Below, piece after piece: positions 8,812 to 15,846 of a stretch of 25,865 bases of DNA. Source of the DNA: an uncultured Parabacteroides sp. (GTDB taxonomy: Bacteria; Bacteroidota; Bacteroidia; Bacteroidales; Tannerellaceae). A program made the position numbers and the translations under genes. Location of the stretch: NCBI GenBank assembly GCA_900547435.1, contig URGO01000023.1, forward strand, positions 1 to 25,865. Direction: 5' to 3'. Under the pieces are notes generated by a model that saw nothing but the letters and a program-made list of their open reading frames with translations, did not search any database and was not told the origin of the DNA. Position 1 is the first letter of the stretch. Every line of letters begins with the position of its first letter.

Positions 8812-11800
8812 TTAAAATTTAACATTCAAACCTACACTGACACTTCTTGTTACCGGTGTACGACCGCAGGATTCCATACTCGGAGCCATGCCCGTATCAT
8901 CCATTTCCGGGTTCAGTCCGTCGTAACCTGTGATGGTAAACAGGTCTGTTGCCGAAACATATACGCGGAATGAAGGCCACTTCGGATTCTTGTTCTTGAA
9001 GTTGTAGCCCAACGTGATGTTGTCCAGGCGGATGTAATTACCTTTTTCCAAGTAATAGTCTGAATATTGATAAGAAGCATTAACGCCGTCTTCAAAGGTT
9101 GAGTTCAAAACGTTATAACCGGCCTGCAAGGTCGTCATATTGTTATAGAACATATTCAGGCGGTTCAATACGTCATATCCGAAACGTCCTTTGAACATGA
9201 ACGAAAGGTCGAAGTTCTTATAGGTAAAGTTGTTCGTCCAAGAGAGATACCACTTCGGCTGGCCGTTACCGATGACTTGCTTGTCGCTATCGTCCATTTC
9301 AGAAGCATAAACGGCTTCTCCTTCTTTGTTATAGAACAACCATTCTCCATCGTCATCGAAACCTGCGAATTTCTTTCCGTAGAAGTTACCGATTTCGTCT
9401 CCGGCATACAAGCGGACAGCATTACCTAAAGCACCATATCCACCAATGCTTCCGAATTCCAGATAGTCGGCTGTGCTATAAGAGAACTCGTTCAATTTGT
9501 TTGAGAATACTTTAGACATGGCAACGGTGGTTCTCCATTGGAAATCCTTCTTAGCAATAGGAACGGCATTTAACGTCAACTCTAAACCGGAGCTGGAAAT
9601 GCTACCGATGTTCAATGTGCTTGTAGAATGGATATTTGCCGGAGAAGGAACGGTTACCCCTGTCATCAACAGGTCATCAGCCGTACGTTTGTAAATATCC
9701 AACGCTCCGGTGATGCGGTTAGACAATACGCCGAAGTCTACACCGAAGTTCCATTCTTTCTTTTTCTCCCAGCGGAGGTCTTCGTTCGGGTTACGGCTCG
9801 GTCCCCATGTCTGGAGCCATTGTCCATTCGGATTGAGATAAGCATTACCTCCGCTTAACGTTACCATAGATTGGTAAGGATCAATTCCGGAGTTACCGGT
9901 TACACCATAACCAACACGAAGTTTTAAGTTGGAAAGAACATCCTGCTCTTTCATGAAATCTTCGTTTGATACGTTCCAAGCAACGGATGCTGACGGGAAG
10001 TTACCCCATTTGTTGTTGTCGCCAAATTTGGATGAACCTTCATGACGCAGCGAGAACTGTGCCACATAGCGGTCTTTGTATACATAGTTGATACGGCCGA
10101 AGAAGGCAATCAAGGTCTCGTCCTTCTTTTCGCTGCCCATACCGGCACGGATGGCAGCATCGCCATTCAAACCGCTACCGGACCCCAGGTTGTTGTCTTC
10201 TGTGGCATCGTTTAAGAATCCGTTGTTGTGGGCTTCAAATTGCTCATATACCTCATACTGGTAGCTATAACCTACGATAGCATTCAGCTTGTGGTCATCG
10301 GCGAAGGTATGTGCGTATTCGATGGTCGGTTCTAAGGTGCGCTGCGTATTCATATAGGATTTGCGCCATGCGTAACCGCCACTGTTGTAGCTATTGTACG
10401 AGATACGTGAATCCAAATCGTAATACCGGCGGTCTTTCTGGTCATCGCGTGTATAACTTACGAATACCGATCCTTTTAATCCTTCGATGGGTTCGAAGAT
10501 GACTTTTCCGTCAAATGAGCTGGTGGTCTGCTGGCGGTCATATTGTTGCTGGTCCAAGCGGGCTACTTTGTTTTCATCTTTTGCGTAGTCCTCAAAGTAG
10601 GTCCCATCCGCGTTGTAAATCGGATTGGTCGGGTTGGCACGCAGGGCTGATTCCCATTCACCGTCACCTCCCAGCAAGTTCATGTTGCCATAGTTCAAGC
10701 TGACATTGGTCTGGAACGTCAACATATCGTTCAATGCTTTTGTTTCCATCGACATACGTCCACCGTATTGTTCACGGTCGGTAGCTTTTGCCACACCTTC
10801 CAAGTTGCTATAATACAAAGATGCGCGGTATACGGTCGATTTTGTACCTCCGGAGATAGAGAGGTTATGGCTGTGCGATACGTTTCCGCTGTTCAATAAC
10901 TGGTCGAACCAATCCGTCGAACCTCCGTTATCCGGCATGTAGGAAGGATTGCCCAATTCAGTTCTTCTTGCACGGTATTCTTCAGGACTCATGAAGTCCG
11001 GACGTTCTACGCCCCAGTAGTGTGTCAAGTAAGTAGAGTAGTCTACCGAAGTCCGGCCTTCCTGTCCGCGTTTTGTGGTAATCAGGATGACACCCGCATT
11101 GGCACGTGAACCATAGATAGCTGCTGCAGAACCATCCTTCAGGACATCAATGCTCTCGATATCTTCACTGCGCAACAAATCCAAGTTTCCGCCCGGAATA
11201 CCATCGATAACGACTAATGGAGACTGGTCTCCGTTTACGGATACAACTCCACGCATCTGAACTGCTACGCCGTTGTTCGGGTTACTACCATTAGTACGGG
11301 TGATGGACAGACCGGCTACTTTACCATCCAACAGCTGGCGTACATCTCGGCTATTGGCGCCGGCCAGGTTCATGTCTTCAGGTTTCACGGAAGAAATAGC
11401 TGTAGCGATGTCTGAACGTTTCATGGATCCATAACCTACTACAACTACTTCGTTCAGCAGTTGATTGTCTTCCTGCAGTACTACATTGATGACATTTTCA
11501 GAACCGACTTTGATTTCTTGTTTTGCAAATCCTACATACGAAAATTCAATTACGCTGCCTTTGGCTACAGATAATTGGTAATTTCCGTCAATGTCTGTTA
11601 CAATACCATTGGTCGTTCCTTTTTCGATAACGCTTACCCCAATAAGAGGTTCGCCGCTTGCATTGGTTACAGTACCTTTGATGGTTACATTACTCTGCTG
11701 AGTATTCAACAGCCCCGGACCGTTTTCTGCTGCTTGCATTTCTTGAATGGTCCCTGCAATGGTTAAAGGCACTGCAGCTAAAATAATGCAACGCCTCACA

Positions 11801-11826
11801 TTGCTCTTTACATTTTCAGGTCTCAT
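8812..11826 (-). CDS. SusC/RagA-family TonB-dependent outer-membrane transporter
   Basis: SusC-like TonB-dependent transporter of 1004 residues. After a signal-like N-terminus (about 1-32) there is a carboxypeptidase-D regulatory-like domain (about 48-120: IKGTVTNASGEPLIGVSV, then DGNYQLSV), the TonB-box/plug region (LLNEVVVVGYGSMKRSD) and a plug with LVVIDGIPGG and DGSAAAIYGSRANAGVI. The rest is the beta-barrel, ending with NVKF and an aromatic last residue as is usual. No N-terminal STN domain is seen, so signalling to an anti-sigma factor is unlikely. No sigma/anti-sigma pair or hybrid two-component regulator is adjacent; the HU-related gene is the only DNA-binding gene nearby. The susD start is 14 bp downstream. 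Confidence 0.96.
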   Translation of the reverse strand: MRPENVKSNVRRCIILAAVPLTIAGTIQEMQAAENGPGLLNTQQSNVTIKGTVTNASGEPLIGVSVIEKGTTNGIVTDIDGNYQLSVAKGSVIEFSYVGFAKQEIKVGSENVINVVLQEDNQLLNEVVVVGYGSMKRSDIATAISSVKPEDMNLAGANSRDVRQLLDGKVAGLSITRTNGSNPNNGVAVQMRGVVSVNGDQSPLVVIDGIPGGNLDLLRSEDIESIDVLKDGSAAAIYGSRANAGVILITTKRGQEGRTSVDYSTYLTHYWGVERPDFMSPEEYRARRTELGNPSYMPDNGGSTDWFDQLLNSGNVSHSHNLSISGGTKSTVYRASLYYSNLEGVAKATDREQYGGRMSMETKALNDMLTFQTNVSLNYGNMNLLGGDGEWESALRANPTNPIYNADGTYFEDYAKDENKVARLDQQQYDRQQTTSSFDGKVIFEPIEGLKGSVFVSYTRDDQKDRRYYDLDSRISYNSYNSGGYAWRKSYMNTQRTLEPTIEYAHTFADDHKLNAIVGYSYQYEVYEQFEAHNNGFLNDATEDNNLGSGSGLNGDAAIRAGMGSEKKDETLIAFFGRINYVYKDRYVAQFSLRHEGSSKFGDNNKWGNFPSASVAWNVSNEDFMKEQDVLSNLKLRVGYGVTGNSGIDPYQSMVTLSGGNAYLNPNGQWLQTWGPSRNPNEDLRWEKKKEWNFGVDFGVLSNRITGALDIYKRTADDLLMTGVTVPSPANIHSTSTLNIGSISSSGLELTLNAVPIAKKDFQWRTTVAMSKVFSNKLNEFSYSTADYLEFGSIGGYGALGNAVRLYAGDEIGNFYGKKFAGFDDDGEWLFYNKEGEAVYASEMDDSDKQVIGNGQPKWYLSWTNNFTYKNFDLSFMFKGRFGYDVLNRLNMFYNNMTTLQAGYNVLNSTFEDGVNASYQYSDYYLEKGNYIRLDNITLGYNFKNKNPKWPSFRVYVSATDLFTITGYDGLNPEMDDTGMAPSMESCGRTPVTRSVSVGLNVKF

Positions 11827-11949
11827 GATAATAAGTTAAATTTGTTAGACAAAAGGGAACAAAGAAAAAATCTTTGATACCCTATTTTTTACTTAATCTA
11901 AATGTTAATTCCTTATTTTATAATAATCTATGTATAATAAATGCACCTT

Positions 11950-12132
11950 AGTTCTACCAGAACTACGTCTGAAAATAATACTAACACCAACCATACTCTA
12001 TTAAATTCGTGCCGAAAGTATAAAAATAAACGAAAACTGTAACCTTTAAACAAATATTTTTGATAAATATTAACGTTGATGTTTGAAAATATGAATTCCC
12101 TTCTATTCAAAAGACGTAGTTCTGGTAGAACT
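11950..12132. repeat. 21-bp inverted repeat with internally palindromic arms upstream of susC
   Basis: The arm at 11950-11970 is the exact reverse complement of 12112-12132, with 141 bp between. Inside each arm is the 15-bp palindrome AGTTCT-N3-AGAACT (11950-11964 and 12118-12132); the left one extends to 7-bp half-sites (TAGTTCT/AGAACTA, 11949-11965). This could be a pair of operators for a dimeric regulator of susCD, or the ends of a small non-coding mobile element. Confidence 0.75.
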
Positions 12133-12219
12133 CGGTCTTTTCATGAAATTGTTTTAAAAGAGGGTAAGTGTATTTGATAGGATAGTAAAAAAGAGGGCGT
12201 GTCAAAATATTTAAATCTC

Positions 12220-12310
12220 ATTTCGTCACCTTGAGCGCAATCGAAGGGATTCCTATTTCGTTTGTAGAAGATGATTCAACTCCGCTTCGCTCCGTTCAAT
12301 ATGACGAAAT
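12220..12310. repeat. Dispersed intergenic repeat
   Basis: The segment is bounded by ATTTCGTCA (12220-12228) and TGACGAAAT (12302-12310) and contains CGTCA-N2-TTGAG followed by TCGAA. A similar string, CGTCA-N2-TTGAG then TCGAA, occurs at 15222-15254. From memory this resembles short repeats common between genes in Bacteroidetes genomes; copy number was not checked. Confidence 0.55.
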
Positions 12311-12341
12311 GATAGCAATTCGCATTTGAATTTATTTTTTC

Positions 12342-13421
12342 TTACCAAGGTTCCTTGGAAAAATCGGTCGGGTAATGAAAGCGGCTTTCTATGCGTCCGC
12401 CTTTCAGCCTTATCCACGAGTCCAGTTCACGTTTTCCTTCGGTCAGTTCGATAACCCGTGCACCGTTTCCCCAGGGAATATCGCAATATACCGTTTTTCC
12501 TCCGGTATAACGCCCGTAGCCGAGGAGGATTCCTTTCCATGTGGTAACATAATCGTTCACATGGTCGTGCCCGACGAATGTACCCATCACATCTCCTTTT
12601 TCCAACATAGCCGTGAAGAGTCCCGAATTGATTTTTGGAGCACATGCAGTTTCTTTGCGGATGCCAATCAACAACGCATTTTCACTCTGCGCCGCATAGT
12701 TGTATTCCGGTAGAGGAATATGAAAGAAAGCCAACGCCGGAAGCGTTTCCCCTCCGTTTTTTGCCTTGAATTCTTCCGCACAATTCCGATACCAGGCGAT
12801 TTGGTCCGCCTTAATCCAATCATAACCATCTACTTGCTCCTTCATTGGGGAGTATGTCAGGCTATCGAAATGATAAAGGATAAACGCGTCTTTGCTCCCA
12901 TCGGAGCTGCGGATAGGGAGAATAAAGTTGGAAACTCCGTTTAGTCCCTCTACGGTCCCGTTTAGGTTCCCAGCAAATTCCTTTAGGCGTTCATGGATGT
13001 CTTTCCGCGACAAATCCTGCTCCGCGTCATGATTTCCGAAAGTCATGGCAAAAGGAATGTTACGTTCAACCACAGGTGCGAAGGTCCGCTTGAGCGATTC
13101 CATGCCGGGTTTGCCCCAAATGACATCTCCGGTAAATTCGATAAAGTCCGGTTGCTCGGCATCCAGAACCTCGGCTATGCGTTCGGCAGCTACCTCCGAC
13201 GCGGCGTTTCCCGGAGCCCAATGGACATCTGTGAACTGCACAATCTTGAATTTTCCGTTTGCGTTGAATTGAAGTCGCTGGGAAGTCTTTTGGTAAGACG
13301 GACTTGCCAGATAGTTTTCCGGAGTGTCGGACGTATTTGCCGGCGCATTGACATGAGCCATTCCTAATGCTGATGCCGGAAAAAGCAAGGCTGAAGCCTG
13401 TAAAAACTCTTTTCGATTCAT
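12342..13421 (-). CDS. Exported calcineurin-like metallophosphatase
   Basis: Predicted exported phosphoesterase of 359 residues. All five metallophosphatase blocks are visible: D65-x-H67 (IVQFTDVHW), GD at 98-99 (FTGDVIWG), GNHD at 129-132, a central His (FFHIPLPEY) and GHDH at 284-287. Together these bind the two-metal centre. The arrangement resembles Dcr2-like phosphatases. The N-terminus (MNRKEFLQASALLFP) reads as a signal peptide with an RK pair, so Tat export is possible but lacks the full RR. It is on the same strand as susCD but 515 bp upstream, so it is likely a separate transcript. The substrate is unknown. Confidence 0.93.
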   Translation of the reverse strand: MNRKEFLQASALLFPASALGMAHVNAPANTSDTPENYLASPSYQKTSQRLQFNANGKFKIVQFTDVHWAPGNAASEVAAERIAEVLDAEQPDFIEFTGDVIWGKPGMESLKRTFAPVVERNIPFAMTFGNHDAEQDLSRKDIHERLKEFAGNLNGTVEGLNGVSNFILPIRSSDGSKDAFILYHFDSLTYSPMKEQVDGYDWIKADQIAWYRNCAEEFKAKNGGETLPALAFFHIPLPEYNYAAQSENALLIGIRKETACAPKINSGLFTAMLEKGDVMGTFVGHDHVNDYVTTWKGILLGYGRYTGGKTVYCDIPWGNGARVIELTEGKRELDSWIRLKGGRIESRFHYPTDFSKEPW

Positions 13422-13546
13422 AATCTGTATTCGTTATTCTGTGTTTTTTGATAATTCTCCGGCGAATGTACAAAAATCAGGTCATATCCATGTTACATTT
13501 TAGTAAAAAACAAATTATTGAATTAATTGAATCCGGCCTAACGGAA

Positions 13547-13698
13547 GAGGCGTCAAGCAAATTCCAAGCGGAGCGTTAAGAAATCTCGGCTGTTTGAGCG
13601 AAGCGAGTTTCCGAGATTTTAGCGGAGCGAAGTGAATTTGCAGCCTCTGGAGTGTAAGCCTTGACCTTTTGCTTACTTTTGGGTCAAGCCAAAAGTAA
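13547..13698. repeat. Nested intergenic inverted repeats
   Basis: Three pairs nest inside each other: GAGGC/GCCTC (13547-13551, 13643-13647), GCAAATTC/GAATTTGC (13557-13564, 13634-13641) and AAATCTCGG/CCGAGATTT (13581-13589, 13611-13619). A separate perfect 10-bp pair, TTACTTTTGG/CCAAAAGTAA (13673-13682, 13689-13698), follows directly. The second pair resembles a repeat frequent between Bacteroides-group genes (from memory). It could be a non-coding mobile or structural repeat. Confidence 0.65.
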
Positions 13699-13752
13699 CA
13701 AGAAAGTTTGGAGAAACCATGCGTTTTATGTTTTAAAACATAAATTTTCCTA

Positions 13753-13783
13753 TTGTTTTAAATTCATAATATTCGTACGTTTG
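13753..13783 (+). promoter_or_regulatory. Promoter for the remnant ORF and propeller lipoprotein
   Basis: A -33-like TTG (13753-13755), 20-bp spacer and perfect -7 element TACGTTTG (13776-13783) match the Bacteroidetes consensus. The transcript would start near 13790, run through the 37-codon remnant and continue into the lipoprotein gene. Confidence 0.65.
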
Positions 13784-13810
13784 CAATGAACTAAAAAATA
13801 CAAAGCTAAC

Positions 13811-13924
13811 ATGGGAAATCTAATGGCCTTCACATGCGAACAAGCACTGGCTTACCTGACGATAAACAGCAGCTTCACGGGATACTTGGATACCCCCTTT
13901 GTTGAATTTAAATTACCGAAATAA
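13811..13924 (+). pseudogene. Remnant carrying a duplicate of the lipoprotein gene's 3' end
   Basis: An open 37-codon frame ends in LDTPFVEFKLPK followed by TAA (13886-13924). This matches the end of the next gene, LDDPFVEFKLPE plus TAA (15033-15071), at 10 of 12 residues. The first 25 codons (MGNLMAFTCEQALAYL and on) do not resemble the lipoprotein's own N-terminus. The simplest reading is that a tandem paralogue once stood here and was deleted, leaving its tail fused to unrelated sequence. It is preceded by a good promoter and lies 13 bp before the intact gene, so it may still be translated as a short peptide. Confidence 0.7.
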
Positions 13925-13937
13925 AAACAACCAGCTT

Positions 13938-15071
13938 ATGAAATGTTTTAGTTTATTATTTGCCTTCTTGTTTATGGCAAGTTGCCATTCCAAGCAAAAG
14001 CCTTCGGAATCTCAACCGGAGACGCAAGACTCCACTCAGGTAGAACAACTGGAACTTCCTCCGTTGGAAGCCGGAGAGGTGGAATATAAGGACGAAAGTA
14101 TGTTTGGTGAAATAATTGAATTGGAAGGCAGGCAAATTATACCTGCCGATTCATTTATTTTTCAACCACGCGAGCCTAAAATGGTAGTAAAAGGGAATCG
14201 TTTGGTGATGAAAGTCTTTAGTTTTGGTAAAGATGCGCATCCTTATCTCATATTCAATTATCCGGAAATGACATTTGCGGAAGCGAAAGGAACCGTAGGC
14301 CCCGGTCCGGAAGAGTTCCGGTTCCCGGACATAATTCCGACTAAAGATTCAACCTTGCTGTGTTATTTGATGGAAACAACAGATGAAAAAATGTACCAGT
14401 TGGATTTGGACGGCAATATCATCCCTTATTCTTTCCCAATGAAATCATCCATACAGCAAGGAATATCCATAAAATCAGATATTTATAATTTAAAAAGAGA
14501 TGATTTTATTTATATTGACCATAGTTCTACCGGGAAAAGCATTATGCATTCTTATCGGGAACAAGATTCTATTTGTAGCCGGGAGATTTATAGTTTACAA
14601 TTAAATCCAAACATGAAAAGCCCGTATGCTTATGGAGGATTTTTTGCGGTTAATCCGGAAAAGAATAGAATGGTATATATATATCAATACTTCAGCGTTT
14701 TGAAATTTATGGATATGGATGCGACATCAGTAAAGACAATCAAATACAATCTGAAAGAATTTGATGGAAGAACGTTGCGGATGGCGGATGGATTGGACAA
14801 GAATGTAACCTATTTTTGGGGGATTTCAGGCGGAGATGATTACGTATATTGTGTTTATAGCGGAAGGACACCGGCCGAAACGGCAAGGGAGTGTGGTGAG
14901 GGGAACACTTATATGTATGTTGAACAATATGACTGGAATGGGAATCCGATACGGAAATATAAATTGATTGACTTTTTGGGACAAATTTGTGTTGATGAGA
15001 AACGGAAGATCATTTTGGGACTTACACCATTCCTTGACGACCCCTTTGTCGAATTTAAATTGCCGGAATAA
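13938..15071 (+). CDS. 6-bladed beta-propeller lipoprotein (TolB-like/BF3164-like)
   Basis: Predicted lipoprotein of 377 residues. The ATG at 13938 is chosen over an in-frame TTG at 13899 because it gives a type II signal (LFMASC, lipidated Cys16), and because the TTG lies inside the upstream remnant. After a Glu/Ser/Gln-rich linker the body has repeated strand-turn patterns such as GTVGPGPEEFRFPDI and YQLDLDGNII, which are typical of the Bacteroidales 6-bladed propeller lipoproteins often found in tandem sets. Function of the family is not established; a surface or periplasmic binding role is inferred. The upstream remnant of a paralogue supports former tandem arrangement. Confidence 0.8.
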   Translation: MKCFSLLFAFLFMASCHSKQKPSESQPETQDSTQVEQLELPPLEAGEVEYKDESMFGEIIELEGRQIIPADSFIFQPREPKMVVKGNRLVMKVFSFGKDAHPYLIFNYPEMTFAEAKGTVGPGPEEFRFPDIIPTKDSTLLCYLMETTDEKMYQLDLDGNIIPYSFPMKSSIQQGISIKSDIYNLKRDDFIYIDHSSTGKSIMHSYREQDSICSREIYSLQLNPNMKSPYAYGGFFAVNPEKNRMVYIYQYFSVLKFMDMDATSVKTIKYNLKEFDGRTLRMADGLDKNVTYFWGISGGDDYVYCVYSGRTPAETARECGEGNTYMYVEQYDWNGNPIRKYKLIDFLGQICVDEKRKIILGLTPFLDDPFVEFKLPE

Positions 15072-15157
15072 ATAAAATACAATCGGAAACTCGCACTTCG
15101 CGTTCAAATAGCGATCTCCCGATCGCTCCGTTCCGGTCGTTCGCTTGACGATCACCA

Positions 15158-15185
15158 GCCGAGGCCAATTCTATCCTGCCTCGGC
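15158..15185. terminator. Hairpin between convergent lipoprotein and gtrA genes
   Basis: A GC-rich 8-bp inverted repeat, GCCGAGGC (15158-15165) and GCCTCGGC (15178-15185), lies between two convergent genes in a 229-bp gap. A smaller pair, GCGATC/GATCGC, is at 15111-15126. No clear T tract follows, so this is a candidate bidirectional terminator only. The rest of the gap includes the repeat-like string at 15222-15254. Confidence 0.45.
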
Positions 15186-15300
15186 TTCGGTATTGGGGCT
15201 CCGCATCACATCTTCTCCCCACGTCATGTTGAGTTCCGGAGGAACTAAGTCGAAACTAAATGAAAGGTCCGTGATTATGCTTTACCGGAAATCCCGGTGA

Positions 15301-15681
15301 TTACTTTTGGAAGGTAATCTTTTTATTCAGAATGAAATTGACGGCTCCATAAATGAACAGGCCTAAAAATTGGGAGATGTATTCGTTCCATCTGAGGAGT
15401 TCGACCATTCCCAGCAGGCATAGGAATTGTGCTCCGTAGGCACAAGCGAACGCGACAAGAAACAAAAGCCCCTGCCGGAGATATTGGCCTTTGCCGGAAG
15501 AAAAGACCCAGAATTTGCTCCAGAAAAAGTTATTCAGCAACGCCGCGACATATCCGGTTATGTTCGAAGCCAAATAATTGAAGTTTAAAATATCCATCAT
15601 CAGCCATACGACCAAGGCTGTTATAATCGCATTGGAGGTGCCAATGATGATAAAACGTATAAGTTGTCGCGAGTTATCCAT
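15301..15681 (-). CDS. GtrA-family membrane protein
   Basis: Small integral membrane protein of 126 residues with four predicted helices (about 8-30, 36-57, 70-92, 101-118), the GtrA family layout. Typical features are the opening RFIIIGTSNAIITAL, the NNFFWSKFWVF segment after helix 2 and the closing NFILNKKITF. Family members are linked to moving lipid-bound sugars across the inner membrane or to cell-wall polysaccharide decoration. No glycosyltransferase partner is adjacent here, so the process served is unknown. It is transcribed away from the cob operon. Confidence 0.9.
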   Translation of the reverse strand: MDNSRQLIRFIIIGTSNAIITALVVWLMMDILNFNYLASNITGYVAALLNNFFWSKFWVFSSGKGQYLRQGLLFLVAFACAYGAQFLCLLGMVELLRWNEYISQFLGLFIYGAVNFILNKKITFQK

Positions 15682-15700
15682 CTATTCTTGTATTTCGCTG

Positions 15701-15708
15701 CAAATATA
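15701..15708 (-). promoter_or_regulatory. -7 element for gtrA
   Basis: The minus strand reads TATATTTG, a perfect TAnnTTTG element, about 20 bp before the gtrA start. No clear TTTG lies at the expected -33 position. It is only 33 bp from the opposing -7 element of the cob operon, so the two promoters interleave. Confidence 0.5.
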
Positions 15709-15717
15709 GCGAAAAGA

Positions 15718-15749
15718 TTAGCCCAAGCAGAAAAAACTTTCTATATTTG
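15718..15749 (+). promoter_or_regulatory. Promoter of the cob operon
   Basis: A perfect -7 element TATATTTG (15742-15749) is preceded at 20 bp by TTAG (15718-15721), an imperfect -33 match. The start would be near 15756, giving a leader of about 90 nt. No B12-box or cobalamin riboswitch core was recognised, and the leader is short for one. Confidence 0.6.
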
Positions 15750-15846
15750 TAGCTGCATGATGCAATTATCGGCCTATTTTTTCTGTTTTTGCAAGAAAGG
15801 AGAGGAGGTGGCCTTCATATAAATGAAAAGTTAGAACAAAACAAGG

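Larger units (their letters stand above)
11827..12341. other. 515-bp AT-rich intergenic region upstream of susC
   Basis: No credible gene. A 60-codon minus-strand frame at 11928-12110 looks accidental. The region holds a 21-bp perfect inverted repeat (11950-11970 and 12112-12132) and an intergenic repeat at about 12220-12310. A weak minus-strand -7-like element TACTTTCG lies at 12020-12013, one mismatch from TAnnTTTG, without a clear -33 element. The susC promoter is probably here but I cannot place it with confidence. Confidence 0.6.
13422..13810. other. Intergenic region between divergent genes
   Basis: No gene is supported. It contains the nested inverted repeats at 13547-13698 and the promoter of the lipoprotein transcript at 13753-13783. 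I could not place a convincing promoter for the metallophosphatase gene. Confidence 0.6.

Noticed and set aside
11928..12110. 60-codon minus-strand frame upstream of susC
   Set aside because: AT-rich, Phe/Tyr-heavy translation between the two arms of the inverted repeat, with no family resemblance.
11950..12132. Insertion sequence bounded by the 21-bp inverted repeat
   Set aside because: Only 141 bp lie between the arms, with no transposase and no clear target-site duplication; kept as an inverted repeat of unknown role.
15750..15846. Cobalamin riboswitch before the cob operon
   Set aside because: No B12-box was seen and the space after the predicted promoter is too short for the usual fold; a covariance search would settle it.
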